Of a stretch of 64,000 nucleotides of DNA, positions 27,670 through 36,505 are shown in pieces. Source of the DNA: JAKVAV01 sp047633195. Its GTDB lineage: Bacteria > Bacteroidota > Bacteroidia > Flavobacteriales_D > Cryomorphaceae. Position 1 is the stretch's first letter. Every line of letters starts with the position of its first letter. The stretch spans positions 6,803-70,802 of the forward strand of contig JBLIEU010000010.1 in the NCBI GenBank assembly GCA_047633195.1. Reading direction: 5' to 3'. Under the pieces are notes generated by a model. That model was not told the DNA's origin and searched no databases. It saw only the letters and a list, made by a program, of their open reading frames with translations. Both the position numbers and the translations under genes were made by a program.

Positions 27670-29087
27670 TTCTTTGGCTCAAGCCCCAGCTTCTCACCTT
27701 CTTTGAGCATAAAATGTCGAGCTTCCTCAGGATTGTTTGAGATTTCTCCTTCCAGTATAGCTTCCTTGATGCTATTCTTGATTATCCCCACTTCTCTGGA
27801 TGGCTTAATGCCAAAAATCGTCATGATTTCGTCCCCAGAAATGGGCGGTTGCCAGTTGCGCACTTTGTCTTTTTCTTCTACTTCAATCAAGCGGAGTTTC
27901 ACTCGCTCGTAGTTGGATAGATACTTTCTAACCTTCTTCTCGTTTTTGGAAGTAATATCAGATTTGCAAAGAATCATCAAGTCATCGATATCATCTCCTG
28001 CATCAAAAAGCAACCTTCGAATAGCTGAATCGGTTGCCTCTTCTTTCGTTAAGGCTATTGGCCTTAAATGAAGAGCGACCATCTTCTGGACATACTTCAT
28101 TTGGTGGTCCAAAGGAAGCTTCATTCGTTTGAAAATATTTGGAACCATTCGGGCCCCTTTATCTTCGTGGCCATGGAAGGTCCACCCTGTTCCTGGTTGA
28201 AAACGTTTAGTTGGAGGCTTAGCAATGTCGTGAAGAATGGCGCTCCACCGCAGCCAGAGGTCATTGGACTCAGCAGCGACATTGTCCAGCACTTCAAGCG
28301 TGTGATAGAAATTGTCTTTGTGACGCATTCCATCTTGTTCCTCAACTCCTTGCAGGCTCACCAATTCAGGAAAAAATTCATTCAATAACCCCGTCTTGAA
28401 AAGCAGCTTAAATCCAATGGATGGCTTTTTTGCCATGATGATCTTGTTCAACTCGACACTAATGCGTTCTGCACTGACTATTTCCAATCGATCCTTCATT
28501 TCCGCAATCGCAGATAGAGAGGCATCTTCAATGGAAAATCCGAGTTGAGTGGCAAAACGAATGGCCCGCATCATTCGTAAAGGATCATCGCTAAACGTGG
28601 TGTGTGGGTCGGTGGGAGTTCGGATAATACCAGATCTTAAGTCATCCACACCATTAAAGGGATCAGATAATTCGCCGCGGCTATTTTTATTCAGACTTAT
28701 CGCCAAAGCGTTGATAGAGAAATCTCGACGCAGTTGATCGTCTTTTAACGTTCCAGGTTCTACCTCTGGCTTGCGCGAATCTCTGGCGTAACTTTCCTTC
28801 CTTGCACCGACAAACTCCAAGTCCCATTCTCCGAATTTGAGCATTGCAGTCCCGAAATTTTTGAAAATCTTCACTGGCTGATTGTCCAGTTTTTCACTCA
28901 CACTTTGAGCGAAGCCAATTCCGTCTCCTACGGTCACCACGTCCAAATCTCTCACTTCTCGACCCAATAACAGATCGCGTACGAAACCACCGATGACGTA
29001 TGCTTCGGTTCCAGTTTCGTCGGAAACTTCCGACAGTATCTTGAATATGGGCATATCCAAGATTACTCTATGGTCGTTAAACTCCAT
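27666..29087 (-). CDS. cca: CCA tRNA nucleotidyltransferase / HD-domain protein
   Basis: A 473-residue protein of the class II nucleotidyltransferase superfamily. The head domain has YVIGGFVRDLLLGREVRDLDVV (GG and DxD metal residues), ARKESYARDSRKPEVEPGTL, and the RRDFSINALA motif. A neck domain follows (DDPLRMMRAIRFATQLGF), then an HD domain (LHDIAKPPTKRF, HGHEDKGA). Such enzymes repair tRNA 3' CCA ends; the HD domain can add phosphatase activity. It is the last gene of the dapD-GT9-Sua5-cca run, five bases after the Sua5-like gene. Confidence 0.9.
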   Translation of the reverse strand: MEFNDHRVILDMPIFKILSEVSDETGTEAYVIGGFVRDLLLGREVRDLDVVTVGDGIGFAQSVSEKLDNQPVKIFKNFGTAMLKFGEWDLEFVGARKESYARDSRKPEVEPGTLKDDQLRRDFSINALAISLNKNSRGELSDPFNGVDDLRSGIIRTPTDPHTTFSDDPLRMMRAIRFATQLGFSIEDASLSAIAEMKDRLEIVSAERISVELNKIIMAKKPSIGFKLLFKTGLLNEFFPELVSLQGVEEQDGMRHKDNFYHTLEVLDNVAAESNDLWLRWSAILHDIAKPPTKRFQPGTGWTFHGHEDKGARMVPNIFKRMKLPLDHQMKYVQKMVALHLRPIALTKEEATDSAIRRLLFDAGDDIDDLMILCKSDITSKNEKKVRKYLSNYERVKLRLIEVEEKDKVRNWQPPISGDEIMTIFGIKPSREVGIIKNSIKEAILEGEISNNPEEARHFMLKEGEKLGLEPKN

Positions 29088-29092
29088 GTGGG

Positions 29093-29662
29093 TCAGGGTC
29101 GAATAATTTTCACTTCCCCGTCTAGGTTGAGCTTGACAATGGGAATCTGTTTTTTGTCTTTGAATTTTGAAAGGGTGGACAAATTAAGAAGATAATCCAC
29201 CTCTTCCAAGAGAGAATCTTCCGCTTCTTCGGGTTTTGATACTGGTGTACCTGAAGAGTCGAGCAATGCGGTAGACACCACTGGGCCATTAACCATTTGC
29301 ACAAGCTTTCTTTCTGCTGGATCTTTGACCATTCTGATGGCAATGCTACCATCTGCTGCTAAGGCTCGCTTGTCTACGTTTTTGCCTTCCGGGAGGATCA
29401 GTATCAAGTTGCCGTCACTCGTATCTAGAATGTCCCACGCTATAGCGGGTACTTCCGAGACCAACCTATTTAGACGGGCGTCACTTTCAACTAAAATTGT
29501 AAATCCACTTTCGGCACCTCGATTTTTAAGCGTTCGCAGTGTTTTCAATGCTTCTGCATTTCGGGCATGGCACAATAAGCTCCATCCAGCCGTGGTGGGA
29601 GCAAGAAGGAGATTTCCCTCTCTTATTTTAAGATGGCCATTATCTTGATTTATTTTTTCCAA
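29093..29662 (-). CDS. Sua5/YciO/YrdC family protein
   Basis: A 189-residue protein with the YrdC fold: GNLLLAPTTAGWSLLC replaces the usual PTxTxYGL nucleotide-binding strand, and SIAIRMVKD and PVVSTALLDSSGTP match the later conserved blocks. It is a divergent member, because the KxR/SKP basic loop reads KNRGAESGFTILVE. Canonical homologues make threonylcarbamoyl-AMP for the t6A tRNA modification; divergence makes the exact activity uncertain. It overlaps the upstream GT9 gene by 23 bases and sits next to another tRNA-related gene. Confidence 0.75.
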   Translation of the reverse strand: MEKINQDNGHLKIREGNLLLAPTTAGWSLLCHARNAEALKTLRTLKNRGAESGFTILVESDARLNRLVSEVPAIAWDILDTSDGNLILILPEGKNVDKRALAADGSIAIRMVKDPAERKLVQMVNGPVVSTALLDSSGTPVSKPEEAEDSLLEEVDYLLNLSTLSKFKDKKQIPIVKLNLDGEVKIIRP

Positions 29663-30641
29663 ATTTCAAGATTTCAGAAGTATCAATAGTATATGCACAT
29701 TTGAAATGTCCTTTTGGGCAGGTTTTCTTTCCATGCAGTCCGCAAGGCCTGCAATCCAAACTTTCATTAGTCTCTATTACGCGAGACTTTTCGCTCAGCG
29801 GTCCAAAGCCAAATTGAGGAATGGTGCTGCAGAAAATAGCCGTGACCGCCGCATTCATTGCAGAGGCGATATGAAGCGGGGCAGAGTCGTTGACGAAATT
29901 CATTCTGGCGCCTTTCATTAAGGCAGCCGATTGCAAGAATGTGAGCTCTCCTGCCAAAATGCGAATGTTGCCGTGAATAGATTTTTCTTGAATCTCTGCG
30001 CAGGTGTCTAAATCACTAGGAGCTCCAAGAAGGTATATAGGGATATCATGTTTTACCTTATCAATCATTTCAATCCACTTCTCAGCTGGAAACTGTTTGG
30101 TAAACCATACCGATGCAGGGGCAACGCAATAGTAGGCACCGCTTTTTTGTAACGAAGCTATCTTTTCAAAATCTGACTCAGAAGGGTAGAGGACAGGAGC
30201 TTGAAAAGAACTATCGGTCAACCCTTCTATTAGACTGAGATTCCGATGCACTTCATGCATCTCCTGATCAATGACATGCGGGAATTTGTGCGTGTAAGCA
30301 AATGAAAATGGGTTCTTGGCAAATCCGATTTTGACTTTTGCTTTAGACGATGTCGTCAACAAACCAGAGGAGGCAAAGCGTTGAAGATTGATTAAGAGAT
30401 CATATTTGTTGCTTCTGACTTCTCGTCCCAGTTTGGCCAGGCTGTTGTACTTCGAGTTCTTTTTATCCCAGCTAAGGATTTGATTTATTTTGGGGTGGTC
30501 TTTGAGTAATCCTTCATTTCCCTTCCTCAGCAGAAAATCTATCTCCGATTTCGGGTAAAATCTTTTTAGCTTCTCAATAAGTGGAGTAGCCAAAATCACA
30601 TCGCCAATGAAGGCTGTTTGTATGATGAGAATTCTCTTCAT
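29640..30641 (-). CDS. Glycosyltransferase family 9 (heptosyltransferase-like)
   Basis: A 333-residue GT-B enzyme. It starts with ILIIQTAFIGDVILATPLIEKL, the family's N-terminal strand and helix with the catalytic-region Asp, and later shows PASVWFTKQFPAEKW and NDSAPLHIASAMNA (donor-binding block, where the usual DSGPMH reads DSAPLH). It is expected to transfer heptose or another sugar during lipopolysaccharide core synthesis at the cytoplasmic face of the inner membrane. Located 7 bases downstream of dapD, in the same operon. Confidence 0.85.
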   Translation of the reverse strand: MKRILIIQTAFIGDVILATPLIEKLKRFYPKSEIDFLLRKGNEGLLKDHPKINQILSWDKKNSKYNSLAKLGREVRSNKYDLLINLQRFASSGLLTTSSKAKVKIGFAKNPFSFAYTHKFPHVIDQEMHEVHRNLSLIEGLTDSSFQAPVLYPSESDFEKIASLQKSGAYYCVAPASVWFTKQFPAEKWIEMIDKVKHDIPIYLLGAPSDLDTCAEIQEKSIHGNIRILAGELTFLQSAALMKGARMNFVNDSAPLHIASAMNAAVTAIFCSTIPQFGFGPLSEKSRVIETNESLDCRPCGLHGKKTCPKGHFKCAYTIDTSEILKFGKNKSR

Positions 30642-30648
30642 GTACTGA

Positions 30649-31461
30649 TTAAACAGCTACTTGATACTCACGAAGAGCATCATTTAATGAGGTCTTTAAA
30701 TCTGTTCCAGCATTTCTCTGGCCAATGATAAGAGCACAAGGAACCTGGTAATCTCCGGCAGGAAAAGTTTTGTTATAGCTTCCAGGAATCACAACTGATC
30801 TCTCTGGAACCTGTCCTTTGTAAGTGACTGGTTCCTTCTGTGTGACATCGATGATGTGTGTGCTTTTGGTTAACACTACGTTTGCCCCTAGCACAGCTCC
30901 CCTGCCCACTCTTACGCCTTCTACCACGATGCTTCGCGAACCTATGAAAGCTCCGTCCTCTACGATTACTGGAGACGCCTGAAGTGGTTCTAGTACCCCA
31001 CCGATTCCAACTCCACCGCTCAGGTGAACATTCTTTCCTATCTGTGCACAGCTTCCCACGGTAGCCCATGTGTCTACCATGGTATTCTCGTCTACATATG
31101 CTCCTATATTTACGTAGGAAGGCATCATAATGACACCCTTGGCTATATAAGCTCCATATCGCGCAATGGCATGAGGAACGACTCGAACTCCTTTTTCCTT
31201 GTAGTTGGTCTTGAGCCGCATCTTGTCGTGAAATTCAAATGGACCAACCTCGATTGTCTCCATTTTCCGCATGGGGAAGTAAAGAACTACTGCTTTTTTC
31301 ACCCATTCATTCACCGTCCAGCCATCGCTTGTAGGCGAGGCACAGCGTAGCTTGCCCAAGTCTATTTTTTCAATAACGTCTTCAACTGCTTTGCGGTGAT
31401 CGGGATTATTGATCAGCTTTCTATCGTTCCAAGCTTCTTCAATAAGTGACTCTAAATCCAT
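30649..31461 (-). CDS. dapD: 2,3,4,5-tetrahydropyridine-2,6-dicarboxylate N-succinyltransferase
   Basis: A 270-residue enzyme with an N-terminal helical domain (LIEEAWNDRKLINN) and a left-handed parallel beta helix built from hexapeptide repeats (YGAYIAKGVIMMPSYVNIGA, TWATVGSCAQIGKNVHLSGG). It ends with the conserved IPGSYNKTF and the C-terminal segment. It uses succinyl-CoA to acylate tetrahydrodipicolinate in lysine and meso-diaminopimelate synthesis, so it feeds peptidoglycan. First gene of a four-gene minus-strand run. Confidence 0.95.
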   Translation of the reverse strand: MDLESLIEEAWNDRKLINNPDHRKAVEDVIEKIDLGKLRCASPTSDGWTVNEWVKKAVVLYFPMRKMETIEVGPFEFHDKMRLKTNYKEKGVRVVPHAIARYGAYIAKGVIMMPSYVNIGAYVDENTMVDTWATVGSCAQIGKNVHLSGGVGIGGVLEPLQASPVIVEDGAFIGSRSIVVEGVRVGRGAVLGANVVLTKSTHIIDVTQKEPVTYKGQVPERSVVIPGSYNKTFPAGDYQVPCALIIGQRNAGTDLKTSLNDALREYQVAV

Positions 31462-31481
31462 AGCTTTTTCTTCAAGGAGAA

Positions 31482-31489
31482 CAAATATA
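31482..31489 (-). promoter_or_regulatory. -7 element TATATTTG for the dapD operon
   Basis: The minus strand has an exact TAnnTTTG box ending 20 bases upstream of the dapD ATG. A TTG 17 bases further upstream is slightly closer than the usual -33 spacing. Confidence 0.45.
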
Positions 31490-31544
31490 AGATATACTCA
31501 AAGCTTCAAGAGGTTTTGAAGCAGGCAAGCCTGCGTCCTGAACG

Positions 31545-32978
31545 TTATTTTTTTACAACGAGCAGGGTTCCGTACTGAGCCCCGTTGCGAGTGATGGTGA
31601 GAATGTAATTCCCATTTGACAAATCACTTACATCGAAATTTGACAATTCCGAATTTAGGGCCTGCTCCTTAAGCAAGCGACCGTTGACATCGTACAAAGC
31701 CAATTGTCCGTCTCCAAGAGAGAAATTTATTTGCACCATGTCTCTCGCAGGATTTGGCCAAATGGCTATCGCCTCTTCTTCAATATCAGATACAGATAGG
31801 GTTGAAGAGCAGTCCGATGCCAACCCTTCGAAAAAACCGAAGGCTGCAAAAAGGGCAGGCTCCACGCACTCTCCGTGATTAGCACCTGGTAATACATTTT
31901 CGGAATCAACATCCTCGGCACCGTTTTCATTCATGATTTGCTCGGTGGTGGTGCTATTGGTAAAAACAACTTGCTCATCTCCATCGCAATAAAACATTCT
32001 CAAAGGCATTTCTGGAGCCCAGTCAAAAAGATCATTGTCAATCAGAGCCACTCTGAGTGGATGGTTTGGATTGTTTTCAAAATTCGTGAGAACGGAATCT
32101 CTCAAGAGTTCGTCAACATTGCCCGGCAAAAGGTCATTGACTACTGTCATTTCAAATTCATCTTGCTCCCCGTCGAAATAGGGTGCCACGAGTTCAGCGT
32201 AAGGATCTTGCACAACGTCGCTTAGATCGGTGTAAAGGTTTCCATAGACGCTGTTGTAACTTACTAGGAGGTAGATGATATATCCTGGGTTGGAGTATGG
32301 TTCTCCGCTTAGAATATTCCCTGCTATAGACTCCGACATGCTGTAAGGGCCACTCAGAGGGGCACCAGCTACAATGCCAATTTCTTCGGCCAATTCATTG
32401 TCCTGAGCATACTTGAGGGCAGCCATGGCCGCATGGCCACCTTGCGAATAACCCGTGATGAAGACCTCTCCATTGTCCTCAATATCTGTCGTTTCTAGGT
32501 ATTCTCTCGCTGCGCTAATTAGGTCTAGTGTGGCCGTGGCTTGAGATTCTGCATGAACGTATGGATGAACTCCTTCGTCTACTCCCAGTCCCAAATAATC
32601 GGGAGCAACTGCAATGTATCCTGCTGAGGAAAAAACGGTGGCGATTAAACTCTCAAAGTTTCTTTCTGAAGGAACATCAAAGCGCTTCAGGACAGTCCCA
32701 TGACAATAGGCGACCATAGGAAAAGAATTGCAGGAACTTGATACTGGTATGGCTATGGCGCCCGATGCGATGGTAGGTTGTCCGTCAGTATCAGTAGTCG
32801 TATAAGTGATGCGGTAAAAATCTACAGCATAGTCTACAGGAAGCGGAAAGCCGAGAAAGTTAATTAGACTGGTAGTATAATTGTAAACAAATTCGGTTGA
32901 TACCAGTTCTTGGGCTTTTGCACTATTGAAGCTTCCCAAAGTAGCGAACATCGCTAGTAAAATGTAAATTCTTTTCAT
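31545..32978 (-). CDS. Secreted lipase/esterase (alpha/beta hydrolase) with T9SS sorting domain
   Basis: A 477-residue protein: signal peptide (MKRIYILLAMFATLGSFNSAKAQ), an alpha/beta hydrolase core resembling secretory lipases, with nucleophile Ser in ITGYSQGGHAA, an acidic residue in FYCDGDEQV and a His in GANHGECVEP. The last 80 residues are a T9SS type A domain (IWPNPARDMVQINF, LYDVNGRLLKEQ, GTLLVVKK). It should be exported across the outer membrane to cleave ester bonds in lipids or polymers. Single-gene unit, divergent from ruvX. Confidence 0.88.
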   Translation of the reverse strand: MKRIYILLAMFATLGSFNSAKAQELVSTEFVYNYTTSLINFLGFPLPVDYAVDFYRITYTTTDTDGQPTIASGAIAIPVSSSCNSFPMVAYCHGTVLKRFDVPSERNFESLIATVFSSAGYIAVAPDYLGLGVDEGVHPYVHAESQATATLDLISAAREYLETTDIEDNGEVFITGYSQGGHAAMAALKYAQDNELAEEIGIVAGAPLSGPYSMSESIAGNILSGEPYSNPGYIIYLLVSYNSVYGNLYTDLSDVVQDPYAELVAPYFDGEQDEFEMTVVNDLLPGNVDELLRDSVLTNFENNPNHPLRVALIDNDLFDWAPEMPLRMFYCDGDEQVVFTNSTTTEQIMNENGAEDVDSENVLPGANHGECVEPALFAAFGFFEGLASDCSSTLSVSDIEEEAIAIWPNPARDMVQINFSLGDGQLALYDVNGRLLKEQALNSELSNFDVSDLSNGNYILTITRNGAQYGTLLVVKK

Positions 32979-33024
32979 CTGGTGTTTATTTTTTGAAGTG
33001 TGAATTTAGGTGTTTCAATCCTAT

Positions 33025-33032
33025 TACTTTTG
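33025..33032 (+). promoter_or_regulatory. -7 element TACTTTTG directly before ruvX
   Basis: An exact TAnnTTTG box ends four bases before the GTG start of ruvX. If used, the transcript would be leaderless or nearly so. No clear -33 TTTG is present. Confidence 0.35.
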
Positions 33033-33036
33033 TGCC

Positions 33037-33459
33037 GTGCCTAGAATACTATCAATTGATTACGGAACAAAGAGATGCGGTATAGCCGAGACGGATGACA
33101 TGCAAATCATTGCCAGTGCATTGGAAACTATTCCTCGTCGACAATTGTTCCCTTTCCTAGATCGGTACTTCAAACTGCGAGAAGTAAATGAAGTAGTTGT
33201 TGGTCAGCCGTTTAAAATGACTGGTGAGCTAAATGAGCTTGAGGATGAAATCCTAAAGTTTTTACACACCTTTACTCAGCGCTATCCTAAGGTGGAAGTC
33301 CACCGATTGAATGAGGCATTTACCTCAAAGATGGCTTTGGAAGCCATGATAGCAGCAGGAAGCAAAAAAAAAGACCGCCGAAAGAAGGAAAACATCGATA
33401 AGATTGCCGCAACCATTATCTTGCAAGACTTTTTAGAAAATAGAAGAAACCAACGTTGA
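33037..33459 (+). CDS. ruvX: Holliday junction resolvase-like RuvX (YqgF)
   Basis: A 140-residue RNase H-fold nuclease. GTG at 33037 is chosen because MPRILSIDYGTKRCGIA matches the universal N-terminus of YqgF, with catalytic Asp8 in SIDYG. VVVGQPFKMTGE (VVGxPxxxxG) and the C-terminal DKIAATIILQDFL with a metal Asp complete the site. Known roles are pre-16S rRNA 5' processing and proposed junction resolution. It stops two bases before the clpP ATG, so the two are co-transcribed. Confidence 0.9.
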   Translation: MPRILSIDYGTKRCGIAETDDMQIIASALETIPRRQLFPFLDRYFKLREVNEVVVGQPFKMTGELNELEDEILKFLHTFTQRYPKVEVHRLNEAFTSKMALEAMIAAGSKKKDRRKKENIDKIAATIILQDFLENRRNQR

Positions 33460-33461
33460 AC

Positions 33462-34037
33462 ATGAGCGAAAAGGAAAAAGAAGATAAAAAGAAGGATCAT
33501 GGTCTTTCTAAATTGATTGAAGAACAATATGTCAAAGAGCGTAAAGTATTTCTTTGGGGTAGTGTAGACGATGATTCTGCAAAACACGTCATTGACCGAT
33601 TGCTGTATCTAGATGCCAAAGAACCTGGTAAGGAAATCACCTTGATCATCAATAGCCCAGGTGGCTATGTTACTTCGGGTTTTGCCGTTTACGACACTAT
33701 GAAAACGATCAAGAGCCCAGTAAGTACTGTCTGTATGGGATTGGCAGCTTCGATGGGTAGTATATTGCTCTCAGCTGGTGAAAAAGGCAAGCGGTTTATT
33801 TATCCATTGGCAAAGGTGATGATTCACCAACCGAGTGGTGGGGCCAGAGGGCAATCTACCGACATCGAAATTCAAGCAAATGAAATTCTTAAAACCAAGC
33901 AAATTGGCGCGGAAATTCTAGCTGAGAATTGCGGTCAAACTGTGGAGAAAATCTTGAAGGACTTCAATCGTGACTACTGGATGGATGCTGAAGAGAGTCT
34001 GAAATATGGGATTGTAGATAAGTTGATGAAGTATTGA
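33462..34037 (+). CDS. clpP: ATP-dependent Clp protease proteolytic subunit
   Basis: A 191-residue protein from ATG 33462. The serine protease triad is Ser97 (GLAASMGS), His122 (VMIHQPSGG) and Asp171 (NRDYWM), and INSPGGYVTSG and QANEILKTK are family blocks. The N-terminus is unusually charged (MSEKEKEDKKKDHG) and lacks the usual axial-loop motif. That makes it slightly atypical of the main housekeeping ClpP, and it could be a second paralogue; partner clpX or clpA is not in the window. It would form a barrel that degrades unfolded proteins. Confidence 0.88.
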   Translation: MSEKEKEDKKKDHGLSKLIEEQYVKERKVFLWGSVDDDSAKHVIDRLLYLDAKEPGKEITLIINSPGGYVTSGFAVYDTMKTIKSPVSTVCMGLAASMGSILLSAGEKGKRFIYPLAKVMIHQPSGGARGQSTDIEIQANEILKTKQIGAEILAENCGQTVEKILKDFNRDYWMDAEESLKYGIVDKLMKY

Positions 34038-34134
34038 TGTTAGTCCTTAGCTACTCTTAGATAGTTGTTGATGTTTTGATTATTGTTTGGGAATCTCAAA
34101 CAGGCTAGCATCAAAACGAATTATTTCAAAATTC

Positions 34135-34166
34135 AAAACCCCATTCTTGATTGAGTGGGGTTTTTT
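34135..34166. terminator. Bidirectional terminator between clpP and tamL
   Basis: AAAACCCCA (34135-34143) pairs with TGGGGTTTT (34156-34164), followed by more T. The reverse reading also ends in TTTTG. It sits in the convergent gap and can serve both genes. Confidence 0.8.
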
Positions 34167-34231
34167 GTTTTAAACAGAGTCGATTATCTACAACCTGAGA
34201 TTAGTCAGTAGATACTAACGTCTGTCCAAAA

Positions 34232-36505
34232 TTAAAACGGATATCCAATCGCAAAATTCAAAATCATATTGTCGCCTACCCAGCCATTGTCAAGGGTAAC
34301 CCTATCAAAAAGCCATTGATTCCCATCTTCAACAGAGGGATCTCGAAAGGGCAGAGCCAAGTCAAAACGAACGATGATGTAATCAGCATCAATTCTCAAT
34401 CCTGCGCCACCCGATACTGCCAGTTGGTTCAGGAATTGATTCCAGATAAACTCACCACCTGTGCGATTGGATGATTCATTGATCAGCCAAACGTTTCCTG
34501 CATCAATGAATAATGCCCCTTTGAGGTAGCCACCCAAGTCAAATCGGGATTCGGCATTCCATTCGAGCATGATGTCTCCCGTTTGATCAAAGAAACTATC
34601 GTCTGTTCCCTCGGTGTTCTTGTATATGCCGGGACCTACCGCTCGGGGTTGGAAGCCTCTCAATGAAGACGCTCCTCCAACGAAAAATTGTTTGGCAAAG
34701 GGCAAACTCCTGGAATTCAGATAGGGAATTCCAACGCCCACATTTTGGCGAAGTACCAGCTTTGTATACTCGGCTACATCCAAATAGACGCGAGCGTCGA
34801 GCTGTGTTCTGGTATACTGGGCAAACGGAACCCCGACGACCTCAAACTGTCCATCCTCATTCACTTCTGAATTGGACCAGTTGTAGACACTGTAGAGCAG
34901 ATTTCCAGAAAACTCCAGACTCCCTCCGATAAAATAATTGGCGAAATTGCCTTTTCTCTCTGGGCTGAAAGTCATGCTGTAGCTGGGGCCGAAGATAAGC
35001 TGGTCGTTAAAACTCTCTCTGTCTAGGACACCTTGATCAAATAAGTCTTCCAAGCGTTCAGAAGATTGCAGTAGTCTCACATAATCCAAACGGAGCAATT
35101 TAAAATCGTGAAAAGTGGTCTTATTGCTCAGCCATTCATATCCGTAGCTCGCTCCCACGTTGCCTTGCGCGTAATAATCGGGCTGGTTAAATAGACGGTA
35201 GTTTAAGCTGTATTTCGTTTTGGGCACATTTCCGCTGAGTTTTTTTGGTTTAAAAGGGCCTGAAACTCGTGGTATGAGCAGATCAGCAGAGAGGTCGATT
35301 TCGTAGGAGGTCAATCCTTTTCTCGATCCTGTCAGCTGCTGTTCATAACGCCCTGTGGCACTTAACCTCAGTTGTTCTGCACCTTTGAAAAGATTCCGAT
35401 TTGTGTAGCGCAGTTGCAAGCCTGGCCCAGTAAAATTCGTAGATGTAGTGGTCAGAACCACCTGTGCTCTGAGGGAGTGTTTTGGCCTTGGAGAAGCCAG
35501 AATATTAGCTCTGAGTAGATTTTTTCCATCTGTGGTATCCGCAGTAAAACGGAGGCTCACAAAGTCAAATATCTCGAGCTTGTTCAAGTGTTCAAGGGTC
35601 AGAGCCTCGTGTTTCTTGTTGTAAATTTCGCCTGGCTTCATGATGATGAAGGGGCTGAGTTTTTCGGGTTTTATAAAGAGCTTTTCTTTGTCTACAATCG
35701 CTCTAAGGCTATCGCCAATAATCTCGGTGTTCTTTGAATCAGCAGCGAGATTAATGGTGATGGAATCAATGCTGAATTTCTCAATCGCCGCTTTGGGCGT
35801 ATTATCTTTTAAGTCAAGACTTAGCCTTACACGCCGATTCGAATAGCTGCTATCTGCGCGATAATAAAGCAGCGAGGACGAAAAATAGAAGTATCCTTCA
35901 TTTTGGAGTCTCTTGGAAATCTCCTCTCGCTGAGAAACAACACTACTTTTTCGAAACAAGTCTTCTGCCTGAATGATTGGTTTCTCTTGGTAGACTGTTC
36001 TGAGTATTCCCGACCAAGAATAAGGTTGAGAAGATATTTGGAGTGTATCGAAATAATAGGGTTGATTTGGCTCAATGCGGTAAACTATCAAGGCTTTGTT
36101 CTTAAATGTATCTATGCGTTCTTCGACATTGACATTGAAAAATCCAGCCGCCTTAATACGTGATTCTATGACTTCTCTATTCTCTTCTATTTTGACCTCA
36201 TGGAGCAGAGAGGGTTTATTTCCAAGTCGGTATTTGATAAAGTACTTAAGCCCTTTGTCTCCCTGAACAGAATCAATCTGATAGTAAATCCAAGTCCCTG
36301 GTCTACTTAGGAAGAATCTACGAGTAGCGTTGGGTTCTATTGCCGTCAGGATAGAACTTCTGATATCTTTCGGGATTTCACTTTCTCGATCAACGTATTC
36401 TACTTCAAAACCCTCGAAGTATTTTTCAGCTGGTTTTAAGTATTTATTCGCTGAGCAAGAAGCCAAGAGAACAAAAAAAGCGATATTTCTAAAAAGCCTT
36501 GCCAC
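34232..36505 (-). CDS. tamL: Outer-membrane lipoprotein TamL (TamA/BamA family)
   Basis: A 757-residue protein starting at GTG 36505. A lipoprotein signal with lipobox LLASC replaces the usual signal peptide and defines TamL, the lipidated TamA of Bacteroidota. Then come POTRA-like repeats (about 30-370) and a 16-strand Omp85 barrel containing the QFFVGGASSLRGFQPRAVGPG block (the L6 VRGF-type loop), ending in Phe (NFAIGYPF). With TamB it forms the translocation and assembly module that helps insert envelope components. The GTG overlaps the tamB TAG by one base (TAGTG), implying translational coupling. Confidence 0.92.
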   Translation of the reverse strand: MARLFRNIAFFVLLASCSANKYLKPAEKYFEGFEVEYVDRESEIPKDIRSSILTAIEPNATRRFFLSRPGTWIYYQIDSVQGDKGLKYFIKYRLGNKPSLLHEVKIEENREVIESRIKAAGFFNVNVEERIDTFKNKALIVYRIEPNQPYYFDTLQISSQPYSWSGILRTVYQEKPIIQAEDLFRKSSVVSQREEISKRLQNEGYFYFSSSLLYYRADSSYSNRRVRLSLDLKDNTPKAAIEKFSIDSITINLAADSKNTEIIGDSLRAIVDKEKLFIKPEKLSPFIIMKPGEIYNKKHEALTLEHLNKLEIFDFVSLRFTADTTDGKNLLRANILASPRPKHSLRAQVVLTTTSTNFTGPGLQLRYTNRNLFKGAEQLRLSATGRYEQQLTGSRKGLTSYEIDLSADLLIPRVSGPFKPKKLSGNVPKTKYSLNYRLFNQPDYYAQGNVGASYGYEWLSNKTTFHDFKLLRLDYVRLLQSSERLEDLFDQGVLDRESFNDQLIFGPSYSMTFSPERKGNFANYFIGGSLEFSGNLLYSVYNWSNSEVNEDGQFEVVGVPFAQYTRTQLDARVYLDVAEYTKLVLRQNVGVGIPYLNSRSLPFAKQFFVGGASSLRGFQPRAVGPGIYKNTEGTDDSFFDQTGDIMLEWNAESRFDLGGYLKGALFIDAGNVWLINESSNRTGGEFIWNQFLNQLAVSGGAGLRIDADYIIVRFDLALPFRDPSVEDGNQWLFDRVTLDNGWVGDNMILNFAIGYPF

